A stretch of DNA of 64,000 bases. Source: Pseudomonas sp. BGI-2. GTDB taxonomy: Bacteria; Pseudomonadota; Gammaproteobacteria; Pseudomonadales; Pseudomonadaceae. Each line of letters begins with the position of its first letter. The first letter of the stretch is position 1. Below, piece after piece: positions 17,403 through 29,219 of this stretch. The translations under genes and the position numbers were made by a program. The stretch lies in the NCBI RefSeq assembly GCF_004310295.1, contig NZ_SISB01000030.1, positions 1-64,000 on the forward strand. Direction: 5' to 3'. The notes under the pieces were generated by a model that saw only the letters and a program-made list of their open reading frames with translations, did no database searches and had not been told where the DNA came from.

Positions 17403-17725
17403 GTTTAAAGGTCGTCATTCTTCAGTCTGCCGAGATGGACCTGAAAGAACTTCGTATTTATCTCATCCAACAGTTCTCTACCCAAACCTGGCAAAGCACC
17501 TATGCCGATCTGAAGGCCGCCATCCGCAATTTGGGAATACAGCCCTATTCAGGATTGATTCCGGAGGAAATCAAGAAACTTAATCTCAGCCAATATAGGC
17601 AAATCCTGTCAGGGATGAACCGGATCATCTATGAGATTCGAGAGCAGACGATCTATGTCCACATCATTGCTGACACCCGAAAGAGTCTGCCTGCACTGCT
17701 GATGAAGCGGCTGCTTCAAGGGTAA
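17399..17725 (+). CDS. Type II toxin, ParE/RelE superfamily
   Basis: 108 residues. The start (LKVVILQSAEMDLKELRIYLIQQF) and the end (YRQILSGMNRIIYEIREQTIYVHIIADTRKSLPALL) fit the compact RelE/ParE fold with a conserved arginine in the R-I-I-Y-E strand. The DTRKS ending is usual in ParE-type proteins. Whether it targets gyrase or ribosomal mRNA is not decidable from sequence. It is translated from an ATG overlapping the antitoxin stop. Both genes are intact. Confidence 0.85.
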   Translation: MSLKVVILQSAEMDLKELRIYLIQQFSTQTWQSTYADLKAAIRNLGIQPYSGLIPEEIKKLNLSQYRQILSGMNRIIYEIREQTIYVHIIADTRKSLPALLMKRLLQG

Positions 17726-18265
17726 CCGTTGACCAGCGAGCTGGACACAGCAAAACCGCGTTGACGGAAAGGCTCAGGGCGTGATGGTGTCCTCAAACCC
17801 AACACATCTCGCACCGCAATGGTGCACCCCTCCTCAAACCACGCCCATTTTCGTGACTACCCAGTCTCGTTTTGACCCATCCTGAAAAATAAACCTGCCC
17901 TTCGTCGGTGCGTTCCCCCCTCAAAGCGCTGTGCCTTTAACCTTTTTCCACCGATTGTCGAACAATTTCGCCACTTGACCTTTCCCGCTCTAGGATCTGG
18001 CCTAGACTCATTTTCGCGAGGTGAAACCGGCCAGTCATCTGGTGGTAAGAAACTCGAAACTTTTGGTCCTGACAGGGGGTCAGGTTAAAGGTAGGGCCAC
18101 AGCGACTGGTGCATTCCTTGCAACGGCCCCTCCACCCTTTCTGCATTAGCGCATGGGGCAGCATTGCTCACCGATGCGAAGCGCGTTTGCGCCCGGCCAC
18201 AGGATTTGGCCACGAACACCGTTTGTGCCTGACCTGGAATTAGATCAACAACACGGGAGATTCAT
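17726..18265. other. 540-base gap upstream of glgA
   Basis: No supported gene; the short open frames are not coding-like. The region must hold the promoter of the glgA-treZ-malQ-treY operon. I see TTGACC at about 17977 and a GAAACTTTTGG stretch near 18055, but neither has a well-spaced partner. A hairpin-capable CCTGACAGGGGGTCAGG lies at about 18067-18083 and could belong to the leader. Confidence 0.45.
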
Positions 18266-19852
18266 ATGATTAGTGCGGCTTTAGATATTCAGGGAGAGCG
18301 TGCTCATCAGCAGGTCGGCGAATCGAGCGTCGTGAATGCTCCGAGCGCCCAATCGATCAGCGTATCGGGCACCAAGGCGCTGACACCGGCTGCCAGTCAG
18401 AATCCGAACAGAAAGAAAGTGTTGTTCGTTACCTCCGAGATCGCCGACCTGGTCAAGACCGGCGGTTTGGGTGACGTTTCCGCAGCACTGCCCCGGGCGA
18501 TGGCTCAACTGCACGATGTGCGGGTGCTGATCCCCGGTTACCCGCAAGTGCTGCACAGTGAAAATCCGATCCATATCATCGGTGAACTCGGTGGGCACGC
18601 TGCATTGCCTCCCTGCAAGATCGGGCGCATGGACATGCCGGACGGTCTGGTCATTTACGTGTTGATCTGCCCCGAGCTCTACGAGCGCGAAGGTTCGCCT
18701 TACGGTGCCAATAACGGCCGCGACTGGCCGGACAACCACATTCGCTTCGCCCGCCTGGGCCTCGCCGCCGCCGATATTGCCGCCAATCTTGCACAAATTC
18801 ACTGGTGCCCGGATCTGGTGCATGCCCATGACTGGCCGGCTGGGCTGGCGCCTGCCTACATGCACTGGCGTGGACAGCGTACCCCGACGTTGTTCACCAT
18901 CCATAACCTGGCCTATCAAGGTGTCACCAGCCTCGGATCCTGCCCGGAACTCGGTATTCCAAACCATGCCTTGCAGCAGGAAGGCATGGAGTTCTACGGC
19001 AAGATGTCATTCCTCAAGGCCGGCATGGCCTATTCGAGCCACATCACCACCGTCAGCGCCACCTACGCTCAGGAAATCACCACGCCGGCCTTCGGCTGTG
19101 GTCTCGACGGCTTTCTTGCCGCCAAGACCCAGCAAGGTCTGCTCAGCGGTATTCCCAACGGCATTGATGAAAGCTGGGACGCCGCCACCGACCCGCACCT
19201 GTTCCGCCCGTTCAGCATCGGCGACTGGGAAGGCAAAGCAGTCAACGCCGCCCATGTCCGTGAACTGTTCGGCCTGGAAGACTCCGAAGGCCCACTGTTC
19301 GCCGTGGTCTCGCGTCTGGTCTATCAGAAAGGTCTGGACCTGACCGAAGGGGTTTCCGAATACATCGTCAACAACGGTGGCCAGATCGCGATCATCGGTC
19401 GTGGCGAGCCTGAAGAAGAACAGGCCATGCGTGAACTGGCGCTGCGCTTCCCCGGGCAAATCGGTGTGCGCATCGGCTTCAATGAAACCGACGCCCGTCG
19501 CATGTTCGCCGGCAGTGATTTCCTGTTGATGCCGTCGCGTTACGAACCTTGCGGCTTGAGCCAGATGTACGCCCAGCGCTTCGGTTCATTGCCGGTCGCA
19601 CGCAATACCGGCGGTTTGGCCGACACCATTGAAAACGGCGTGACCGGTTTCCTGTTCGACGAATCCACGGTCGAGAGTTATCAGGAAGCCCTGAGCCGCG
19701 CGTTCAAGGTGTTCGCCTTCCCAGGCCTGCTCAGCGCCATGCGTTGCCGCGCCATGGCCGCGCCTTTCAACTGGTGCCAGGCAGTAGAACCCTACGCCGA
19801 ACTCTACGAAAAACTGGTCGCCAAAGCCTTGGGTAAATCGGGCAAACAGTAA
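18266..19852 (+). CDS. glgA: Glycogen synthase GlgA (GT5)
   Basis: 528 residues, cytoplasmic retaining glucosyltransferase that extends alpha-1,4-glucan. The nucleotide-sugar loop KTGGLGDVSAALP is at 64-76 rather than near residue 15, so there is an extra ~45-residue polar N-terminal extension (rich in S, A, Q). The C-terminal domain has SRYEPCGLSQMYA with the catalytic glutamate near 420 and TGGLADTI. The ATG at 18266 is preceded by GGGAGA, supporting the long form. It heads the treZ-malQ-treY operon, supplying glucan for trehalose formation. No glgC lies in the window, so the sugar donor (ADP- or UDP-glucose) is open. Confidence 0.92.
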   Translation: MISAALDIQGERAHQQVGESSVVNAPSAQSISVSGTKALTPAASQNPNRKKVLFVTSEIADLVKTGGLGDVSAALPRAMAQLHDVRVLIPGYPQVLHSENPIHIIGELGGHAALPPCKIGRMDMPDGLVIYVLICPELYEREGSPYGANNGRDWPDNHIRFARLGLAAADIAANLAQIHWCPDLVHAHDWPAGLAPAYMHWRGQRTPTLFTIHNLAYQGVTSLGSCPELGIPNHALQQEGMEFYGKMSFLKAGMAYSSHITTVSATYAQEITTPAFGCGLDGFLAAKTQQGLLSGIPNGIDESWDAATDPHLFRPFSIGDWEGKAVNAAHVRELFGLEDSEGPLFAVVSRLVYQKGLDLTEGVSEYIVNNGGQIAIIGRGEPEEEQAMRELALRFPGQIGVRIGFNETDARRMFAGSDFLLMPSRYEPCGLSQMYAQRFGSLPVARNTGGLADTIENGVTGFLFDESTVESYQEALSRAFKVFAFPGLLSAMRCRAMAAPFNWCQAVEPYAELYEKLVAKALGKSGKQ

Positions 19853-19867
19853 AAGAGGTTTTCAAAG

Positions 19868-21664
19868 ATGCCGTTACGGACCCTTGAGACCTGGCCCCAC
19901 GGCGCAATCATGCTGGACGCAGAACACACGCGTTTTGCCTTGTGGGCGCCAGATGCGTTTTACGTCAGTGTCGAACTGGAAGATGGACAATCCTTGCCAC
20001 TACTGCCTCAGGCTGATGGATGGTTCGTGATCAAGACCCGCTGCCCGGCGGGTACGCGTTACCGCTACAACATTGATGGCGAGCTGGAGGTGCCGGACCC
20101 GGCCTCCCGCGCACAGGCCGGCGATATCAGCGACCACAGCGTGGTGGTCGATCCCCTCGCCTATCAATGGCAAAACAGCACCTGGACCGGCCGCCCCTGG
20201 AACGAGGCCGTCATCTACGAAGTGCACGTCGGTGCGCTCGGCGGCTTCAGTGACGTCGAGCAGCACCTGGCGCGCCTGGCAGATTTGGGCATCACCGCAA
20301 TCGAACTGATGCCGCTGGCGCAGTTCCCCGGCGAACGCAACTGGGGCTACGACGGGGTTCTGCCCTATGCGCCCCAAGCCTCCTACGGCACTCCCGAACA
20401 ACTCAAACACCTGATCGACACCGCCCACGGCCATGGCCTGGCGGTGATTCTCGACGTGGTCTACAACCACTTCGGCCCGGACGGCAATTACCTGCATCAC
20501 TACGCCAAGGGCTTCTTTCGCGAAGACAAGCACACACCGTGGGGCGCGGCCATCGACTTCCGGCGGCGCGAGGTGCGGGACTTCTTCATCGACAACGCAC
20601 TGATGTGGTTGCTGGAATATCGCTTCGATGGCTTGCGCCTTGATGCAGTGCACGCCATCGAGAGCCCGGACTTTCTTCAGGAACTGGCGCAACGGGTTCG
20701 GCAACAGACCGATCCGGCGCGGCATGTCTGGCTGACGGTCGAGAACGAACACAACCAGGCCAGCCTGTTGGAAGAAGGCTTCGACGCGCAGTGGAATGAT
20801 GACGGCCATAACGCTTTGCACGTTTTGCTGACCGGTGAAACCGATGCCTATTACGCCGACTACGCCGAGAACCCAACCGGACAACTGGCACGCTGCCTGA
20901 GCCAGGGTTTTGTGTTTCAGGGCCACGTGACCCGCCACGGTACAACCCGGGGCGAGCCCAGCGGCCACTTGCCGCCCAGCGCGTTTGTGCTGTTTTTGCA
21001 GAACCATGACCAGATCGGCAACCGTGCCTTTGGCGAACGGCTGCATCAGCTGGCCGGCCTCGACGCCTTGAAAGCGGCGACCGCGCTGTTGCTGCTGTCA
21101 CCGATGATCCCGCTGATGTTCATGGGCGACGAATTTGCTGCCGAGGAACCGTTCCTGTTCTTTACCAGCCATCACGGTGAATTGGCGGAGCTGGTGCGCG
21201 AAGGGCGACGTAACGAATTTGCAGCGTTCAGCGCGTTTACTGATCCTCATAAACGCGAACTGATCCCCGATCCCAACGCACAACAGACCTTTGAAGCGTC
21301 GCGGCCGAAACTGACTGCCAACCGGCAATCGGCCATTCAGGGCCTGTATCACCAGCTGTTGCAGATTCGCCATGACCACATCATCCCGCATCTGCCGGGT
21401 GCTCAGGCCTTGGGTGCCGAGGTGCTGGCCGAAGGTGCGGTGACGGCGCGCTGGCTACTGGGCAATGGTCGTCAGCTGCGCATTGACCTGAACCTCAGCG
21501 ACAAGCCAGTGGTCCACTCCCCACAGGCCGACGCCAGGTTGTTATTCGAAACTCCGCCTCAGTCAGCCGGCCTGTTGGAACAGGGCACCCTTGCCCCGTA
21601 TTGCGCGCTAGTCAGCCTCACGGCTGCAGCCCCTTTGCTACCCCTGGATGGAGAGCGCCAATGA
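19868..21664 (+). CDS. treZ: Malto-oligosyltrehalose trehalohydrolase TreZ
   Basis: 598 residues, GH13. An N-terminal CBM48-like domain (FALWAPDAFYVSVELEDG) precedes the barrel. Catalytic regions are FDGLRLDAVHAI (nucleophile near 258), VWLTVENEHN (acid/base near 292) and FLQNHDQIGNRAFGER (near 380), the last typical of TreZ. It hydrolyses the terminal maltooligosyl-trehalose bond made by TreY, releasing trehalose. It begins 15 bases after glgA with AAGAGG upstream and ends in an ATGA overlap with malQ. Confidence 0.93.
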   Translation: MPLRTLETWPHGAIMLDAEHTRFALWAPDAFYVSVELEDGQSLPLLPQADGWFVIKTRCPAGTRYRYNIDGELEVPDPASRAQAGDISDHSVVVDPLAYQWQNSTWTGRPWNEAVIYEVHVGALGGFSDVEQHLARLADLGITAIELMPLAQFPGERNWGYDGVLPYAPQASYGTPEQLKHLIDTAHGHGLAVILDVVYNHFGPDGNYLHHYAKGFFREDKHTPWGAAIDFRRREVRDFFIDNALMWLLEYRFDGLRLDAVHAIESPDFLQELAQRVRQQTDPARHVWLTVENEHNQASLLEEGFDAQWNDDGHNALHVLLTGETDAYYADYAENPTGQLARCLSQGFVFQGHVTRHGTTRGEPSGHLPPSAFVLFLQNHDQIGNRAFGERLHQLAGLDALKAATALLLLSPMIPLMFMGDEFAAEEPFLFFTSHHGELAELVREGRRNEFAAFSAFTDPHKRELIPDPNAQQTFEASRPKLTANRQSAIQGLYHQLLQIRHDHIIPHLPGAQALGAEVLAEGAVTARWLLGNGRQLRIDLNLSDKPVVHSPQADARLLFETPPQSAGLLEQGTLAPYCALVSLTAAAPLLPLDGERQ

Positions 21665-23739
21665 GTGATGCGCAACTGGAAATACTGGCCAGCCGAGCCG
21701 GTTTGGCAGTCGACTGGATCGACGCCAACGGCCGCCCGCAGAAAGTCGCCCCATCGGTATTGCGCAATGTCCTGACCGGGCTCGGCCACCCTGCCGGCAC
21801 CGCCCAGGAAATCGACGCCAGCCTCCTGCAATTGCAGCAAGTCCAACAGACCCGGCGTCTACCGCCGCTGATTACCGCAGACGTTGGCGTCGGCCTCGAC
21901 CTTGCACATTTCTTTGAGCCGGAAACACCGTGCGAGATCCACCTTGAAGATGGCTCATGGCTGAACCTGAAACTGGATGCCGAGGCCGTGCTGCCTGGCC
22001 TGGTTCCGGTCGGTTATCAGCACGTCAGCATCGATGGGCAATCATTCACTTTGGCCGTGGCACCGACGCGTTGCTACAGCGTCGGCGATGCTGTCGACAG
22101 TCCGATTCCGCGCACCTGGGGCCTCAGCGTGCAGTTGTACTCCCTGCGTCGCCCCGGCGATGGCGGGTTCGGCGACACCCAGGCACTGGAAGACCTCGCT
22201 CGTGTGGCCGGTGAACGCGGCGCCGAGGCGTTGGCGATCAGTCCGCTGCATGCGATGTTTGGCAGCGACACCCAGCGCTACAGCCCGTATTCACCGTCCA
22301 GCCGTTTGTTCCTCAACAGCCTCTATGCCGCACCGGGCGCGATTCTCGGCGAGCGCGCGTGGCGGGCCGCGATTGACGCCACCGGCCTGGCCGCCGAACT
22401 GCAACAGCTGGAAGAACAGCCGCTGATTAACTGGCCCGTGGCCGCCGAAGCCAAGCATCGCTTGCTGCAAGCCTTGTACGAAGGCTTCGTCCAGGGCGAA
22501 CACCCGTTGCATGCCGACTTCAGCAGCTTCCGCCACGCGGCCGGTGAAGCTTTGGAAAACCACTGCCGCTTCGAAGCCATTCAAGAAGCCCGCGCCACCA
22601 AGGGTGAAACCCTCGACTGGCGCGAGTGGCCGGAACAATGGCGCGACCCGCGCAGCGCCGCTCTCGCCGAATTTGCCGAAGAGAACGCCGGCCGCATCGG
22701 CTTCTTTGCCTTCAGTCAATGGCTGGTCACCCGTTGCCTGGAGCGTGCACAAACCGCCGCCCGCAGCGCGGGCATGAGCATCGGCCTGATCGCTGATTTG
22801 GCGGTGGGTGCCGACGGCGGTGGCAGTCAGGCCTGGAGTCGTCAGGACGAATTGCTCACCTCGCTGACAGTGGGCGCGCCGCCGGACATTCTTAACCGTA
22901 CCGGCCAGGGCTGGGGTATTTCCGCGTTTTCCCCTGAAGGCCTGGTGCGTAATGGCTTTCGCGCGTTCATCGAAATGCTCCGCGCCAATTTCGCCCACGC
23001 CGGCGGCTTGCGCATTGACCACGTCATGGGCCTGCAACGGTTGTGGGTGATCCCTAATGGTTCACCACCCGCCGATGGCGCCTACCTTTATTACCCGGTG
23101 GACGACCTGCTGCGTTTGCTCAGCCTTGAATCCCATCGCCATCAGGCAATCGTCCTTGGCGAAGACCTCGGTACGGTGGCGGATGGTCTGCGGGAAAAAC
23201 TCATCGCTCGCGCAATTCTCGGCATGCGGGTGTTGCTGTTTGAACAGGACAACGCGCACTTCAAAACGATTCTCGACTGGCCTGACAACGCCCTCGCGAC
23301 CACCAGCACCCATGACCTGCCGACACTCAATGGCTGGTGGCATGGCCGCGATATCGACTGGAACGCCCGGCTGGGCCTGGTCGACGCCACGAGTGAAATC
23401 GAATGGCGCCACCACCGTGAACGCGAGCGCGAAGGCCTGCGTCGTGTGTTGAGCGAGGACCCGCAGAACTTTCGCGAAGAGTCCCATGAAACCGATCAGG
23501 TGCTGGACGCCGCGGTCCGTTTCCTCGGTCATACCCGGGCGCCGCTGGTGTTGCTGCCGCTGGAAGATGCCTTGGGCATCGAACAGCAGGCCAACCTCCC
23601 CGGCACCATCGACACGCATCCCAACTGGTCGCGGCGCCTGCCCGGTGGCAGCGAAGCGCTGCTCGACGACCCGGACGCCGCCCGGCGCCTGGAATTGCTC
23701 GCCTGTGCGCGGCTTCAGGCTGGCGAGCGTGACCAATGA
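21661..23739 (+). CDS. malQ: 4-alpha-glucanotransferase MalQ (amylomaltase, GH77)
   Basis: 692 residues. GH77 landmarks are WGLSVQLYSLR, the nucleophile region LRIDHVMGLQRLWVIP (near 450), LGEDLGTV with the acid/base glutamate (near 500) and STHDLPTLNGWW (near 550). It transfers maltooligosyl units between glucans, recycling short chains left by TreY/TreZ. The ATG at 21661 overlaps the treZ stop, so the longer frame starting at 21601 is rejected. Its stop overlaps treY in the same way, implying coordinated translation of treZ-malQ-treY. Confidence 0.92.
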   Translation: MSDAQLEILASRAGLAVDWIDANGRPQKVAPSVLRNVLTGLGHPAGTAQEIDASLLQLQQVQQTRRLPPLITADVGVGLDLAHFFEPETPCEIHLEDGSWLNLKLDAEAVLPGLVPVGYQHVSIDGQSFTLAVAPTRCYSVGDAVDSPIPRTWGLSVQLYSLRRPGDGGFGDTQALEDLARVAGERGAEALAISPLHAMFGSDTQRYSPYSPSSRLFLNSLYAAPGAILGERAWRAAIDATGLAAELQQLEEQPLINWPVAAEAKHRLLQALYEGFVQGEHPLHADFSSFRHAAGEALENHCRFEAIQEARATKGETLDWREWPEQWRDPRSAALAEFAEENAGRIGFFAFSQWLVTRCLERAQTAARSAGMSIGLIADLAVGADGGGSQAWSRQDELLTSLTVGAPPDILNRTGQGWGISAFSPEGLVRNGFRAFIEMLRANFAHAGGLRIDHVMGLQRLWVIPNGSPPADGAYLYYPVDDLLRLLSLESHRHQAIVLGEDLGTVADGLREKLIARAILGMRVLLFEQDNAHFKTILDWPDNALATTSTHDLPTLNGWWHGRDIDWNARLGLVDATSEIEWRHHREREREGLRRVLSEDPQNFREESHETDQVLDAAVRFLGHTRAPLVLLPLEDALGIEQQANLPGTIDTHPNWSRRLPGGSEALLDDPDAARRLELLACARLQAGERDQ

Positions 23740-26519
23740 ATCACCCGTTAATACAACCGCTGCCGCTTCGCGCGACCCTGCGGCTGCAATTTCATAAAGG
23801 CTTCACGCTGGATCAAGCGGTGCCGCTGGTGCCGTACTTTGCCAGTCTCGGCATCAGCCACGTCTATGCCTCGCCACTGCTCGCTGCCCGTGCCGGCTCC
23901 ATGCATGGCTACGACGTGGTGGATCCGACCACGGTCAATCCTGAGTTGGGTGGCGAAGCCGCGTTGCGCCGATTGATCGGTGCCCTGCGCGAACACAAAA
24001 TGGGGCTGATCCTCGACATCGTCTCCAACCACATGGCCGTCGGTGGGAGCGATAACCCGTGGTGGCTGGACTTGCTGGAATGGGGACGCCTGAGCCCTTA
24101 CGGCGAGTTTTTCGACATTCAATGGCACTCACCCGACCCGTTGATGGAAGGCCAGTTGCTGCTGCCTTTCCTCGGCAGCGATTACGGCATCGCGCTGCAG
24201 GACGGCACCCTGCCCTTGCGCTTTGATGCACAGCGCGGCGCGTTTTATGTCGAGCACTACGAGCATCATTTTCCGATCTGCCCGTCGAGCTACGGTGAAC
24301 TGCTGCGGACCGATGACGAACCGCTCAAGTTTCTCGCGGACCGCTTCAGTGCCTTGAGCTACCAGACCGATGCGCACAGCCTGGCGCAACCGCTGAAGGC
24401 AGAGCTGCGTGAACTGGCCAGCGACCCTGCGCTCCTCCAGCACATCCAGCAGAATCTCAGCGCCTATGACTCGCTGACACCCGAAGGCTTCCAGCGCCTG
24501 CACCACCTGCTCGAACGTCAGAGTTACCGCTTGGCCAGTTGGCGCACGGCAGCGGATGACATCAATTGGCGGCGATTTTTCGATATCAACGAACTCGGCG
24601 GTTTGCGGGTCGAACGGCCGGCGGTGTTCGAAGCGACCCACGCGAAAATCTTCGAGCTGGTGGCTGAAGGTCTGGTTGACGGTCTGCGCATCGACCACAT
24701 CGACGGCCTCGCCGACCCGCGTGGCTACTGCCGCAAACTGCGGCGTCGGGTCGATACGCTGTCGCCCGATCGGCACTTGCCGATCTTCGTCGAGAAGATT
24801 CTCGGTGAAGGCGAAACCCTGCACCGCGACTGGTCGGTGGACGGCACCACCGGTTACGAATTCATGAATCAGCTGTCGTTGCTGCAACACGATCCCGACG
24901 GAGCTCAGACCCTCGACGAGCTGTGGAATCGCTACAGCGAACGGCCCGCCGACTTCCGTCAGGAAGCGCAGCTGGCACGTCAGCAGATTCTCAACGGCTC
25001 ATTGGCCGGTGATTTCGAGAGTGTGGCCAAAGCGCTGCTGCAAGTGGCCCGGGACGACTTGATGACCCGCGACCTGACCCTGGGCGCGATCCGTCGGGCG
25101 TTGCAGGAACTGATCGTGCACTTTCCGGTGTACCGCACCTATATCAGCCCGCGTGGCCGCTCTGCCGAAGACGATGTGTTTTTTCAGCAAGCCATGGACG
25201 GTGCCCGGCAAACCCTCGGCGAGGCCGATTGGCCGGTGCTGGATTGCCTGGCCGGTTGGCTCGGCGGTGAGCCGTGGCGCAAACGCCCGGTGGGTCGTCA
25301 GCGCAAGATACTCAAACATGCGTGCGTACGTTTCCAGCAACTGACGTCACCGGCCGCCGCGAAAGCTGTGGAAGACACCGCGTTCTATCGTTCGGCAGTG
25401 TTGCTGTCGCGCAATGACGTGGGGTTCAGCACCGAGCAATTCAGTGCGCCGGTTGCCGATTTCCATGCCGTCTGCATCAACCGCCTGGAACAGTTTCCGG
25501 ACAACCTGCTGGCCACCGCCACCCACGACCACAAACGCGGCGAAGACACCCGCGCACGGTTGGCGGTGTTGAGCGAACGCAGTGCCTGGTATGCAGAGCA
25601 GGTCCCGCTGTGGAGAACACTCGCCCGGCCCCTGCGTGACGACGACCAGATGCCCTCGGCGGGTGATGAGCTGATCCTGTATCAGGCGATCCTCGGCAGT
25701 TGGCCGCTAGATTTGCGCGCTGACGATCAATCGGCACTTGAGGACTACGCCAAACGTCTGTGGCAGTGGCAACAAAAAGCCTTGCGTGAAGCCAAGCTGC
25801 AAAGCAGCTGGAGCGCGGCGAACGAGCCTTACGAAAAAGCCATGCAGGTCTTTATCGAGCGCCTGTTGTTGAGCCCGGAGGGTGAGCTGTTGCGCGCCGC
25901 CCTCGGCAAAGCGGTCCAAACGATTACCGCGCCCGGCGCGATTAACGGTTTGGCGCAAACCTTGCTGCGCATGACCGTACCGGGGATCCCGGACCTCTAT
26001 CAGGGCAACGAGTACTGGGACTTTTCGCTGGTGGACCCGGACAACCGCCGACCGGTGGATTACGCCAGCCGCGAACAGGCGATGCAGGTGCCGTTGAATC
26101 TGCCCGAGCTTTTGGCCAACTGGCGTGACGGGCGCATCAAGCAAACCCTGATCAAGCAGGTGTTGAACCAGCGGGCCGAGCACGCCGATCTTTTTCGGCG
26201 AGGGACGTATCAAGCCCTTGATGTCGTCGGCAGCCAGGCTCACCGGGTGCTGGCTTTTGCTCGCGAACATGAAGGAACACGGGCCATCGTGATCGTACCG
26301 ATACGTTGCGCCCCACTGCTGGAAAACAGTGCCGAACCCCGGGTTGACGCGCTGCGTTGGGGCGATACGCGGGTCAAACTGCCGTTCACCGCCGCTGAGG
26401 AAAATCTGAAGGGACTTTTCTCGAGCACAGCAGTCACACACGACAGGAAGCTGAACATCAGCGCCGCGCTGGGGGATTTCCCGGTCAATCTCTTTATTCA
26501 AACGTTTACCCAAGCTTGA
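23736..26519 (+). CDS. treY: Malto-oligosyltrehalose synthase TreY
   Basis: 927 residues, GH13_26, an intramolecular transglucosidase converting the reducing-end alpha-1,4 bond of a glucan to the alpha,alpha-1,1 bond. Landmarks are RLQFHKGFTLDQAVPLVPY at the start, VDGLRIDHIDGLADPRGY (near 315), PIFVEKILGEGE (near 351), TATHDHKRGEDTRARL (near 595) and PGIPDLYQGNEYWDFSLVDPDNRRPV near the C-terminus. It partners TreZ two genes upstream. The ATG overlaps the malQ stop. Length is in the upper normal range. Confidence 0.93.
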   Translation: MNHPLIQPLPLRATLRLQFHKGFTLDQAVPLVPYFASLGISHVYASPLLAARAGSMHGYDVVDPTTVNPELGGEAALRRLIGALREHKMGLILDIVSNHMAVGGSDNPWWLDLLEWGRLSPYGEFFDIQWHSPDPLMEGQLLLPFLGSDYGIALQDGTLPLRFDAQRGAFYVEHYEHHFPICPSSYGELLRTDDEPLKFLADRFSALSYQTDAHSLAQPLKAELRELASDPALLQHIQQNLSAYDSLTPEGFQRLHHLLERQSYRLASWRTAADDINWRRFFDINELGGLRVERPAVFEATHAKIFELVAEGLVDGLRIDHIDGLADPRGYCRKLRRRVDTLSPDRHLPIFVEKILGEGETLHRDWSVDGTTGYEFMNQLSLLQHDPDGAQTLDELWNRYSERPADFRQEAQLARQQILNGSLAGDFESVAKALLQVARDDLMTRDLTLGAIRRALQELIVHFPVYRTYISPRGRSAEDDVFFQQAMDGARQTLGEADWPVLDCLAGWLGGEPWRKRPVGRQRKILKHACVRFQQLTSPAAAKAVEDTAFYRSAVLLSRNDVGFSTEQFSAPVADFHAVCINRLEQFPDNLLATATHDHKRGEDTRARLAVLSERSAWYAEQVPLWRTLARPLRDDDQMPSAGDELILYQAILGSWPLDLRADDQSALEDYAKRLWQWQQKALREAKLQSSWSAANEPYEKAMQVFIERLLLSPEGELLRAALGKAVQTITAPGAINGLAQTLLRMTVPGIPDLYQGNEYWDFSLVDPDNRRPVDYASREQAMQVPLNLPELLANWRDGRIKQTLIKQVLNQRAEHADLFRRGTYQALDVVGSQAHRVLAFAREHEGTRAIVIVPIRCAPLLENSAEPRVDALRWGDTRVKLPFTAAEENLKGLFSSTAVTHDRKLNISAALGDFPVNLFIQTFTQA

Positions 26520-26540
26520 GTTCAGTTCAGGAGTATTGCG

Positions 26541-26864
26541 ATGAGTACCGACGATAAACGCGTTCGCGAATTTGCCTATCAAATCTGGGAGTCGGAAGGG
26601 AAACCCGAAGGCCAGGAAGCCCGGCATTGGGAGATGGCTCGCAAACTGGCTGAAGCCGAAGCGCTGGCACCGAGCAAATCGCCGAAGGCTACCGGCAGTA
26701 AAACGGCTGTCAAACCTGTTGTGCCCAAAGCCGCCAACGGCAAGGTTCCCGAGCCGAAAGCCAAGGCCAAGTCCAAAACGGCTGCCGCTTCATCGGTGAT
26801 CCCGCCGAGTGGAAAAGCAGCCGAGAAGAAGCCTAAAGCAGCGCGTAAACCGCCTGCGGTCTGA
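26541..26864 (+). CDS. DUF2934 domain protein
   Basis: 107 residues. Residues 5-36 carry the DUF2934 pattern (REFAYQIWESEGKPEGQE followed by HWEMARKLAE). The remainder is a low-complexity K/A/P-rich tail (PKATGSKTAVK, PEPKAKAKSKT) resembling histone-like or nucleic-acid-binding tails. It follows treY by 21 bases with AGGAG upstream. Genes of this type accompany the trehalose operon in other pseudomonads; no function is established to my knowledge. Confidence 0.85.
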   Translation: MSTDDKRVREFAYQIWESEGKPEGQEARHWEMARKLAEAEALAPSKSPKATGSKTAVKPVVPKAANGKVPEPKAKAKSKTAAASSVIPPSGKAAEKKPKAARKPPAV

Positions 26865-26940
26865 CGCTTCCCGAACCTGTTCTGATTGACCTCGTGGCCA
26901 GCCCCCTGGCAACCATGGGCTCACTCGCCCACGAAAAACC

Positions 26941-27031
26941 TGTAGGAGCGAGGCTTGCCCGCGAAGGCGGCATGTCAGTCGATTCAAATGTGACTGAAAC
27001 ACCGCCTTCGCGGGCAAGCCTCGCGCCTACA
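26941..27031. repeat. REP doublet inside the trehalose/glucan gene run
   Basis: Inverted REP copies (TGTAGGAGCGAGGCTTGCCC and its complement with one change, CGCGCCTACA) lie between the DUF2934 gene and glgX, which point the same way and are otherwise closely packed. The hairpin would form in a transcript running through both. Confidence 0.85.
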
Positions 27032-27058
27032 AAGAATCCCCTTTTTGCAGGAGCATGT

Positions 27059-29218
<2,160 letters not shown>

Positions 29219-29219
29219 A

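Noticed and set aside
18055..18085. AlgU promoter before glgA (GAAACTTTTGG...)
   Set aside because: The -35-like hexamer has an extra base and no TCnnA at the right distance, so it is much weaker than the site before glgE.
17937..18164. 75-codon minus-strand frame upstream of glgA
   Set aside because: No ribosome-binding site, no recognisable domain, and it lies across the expected glgA promoter region.
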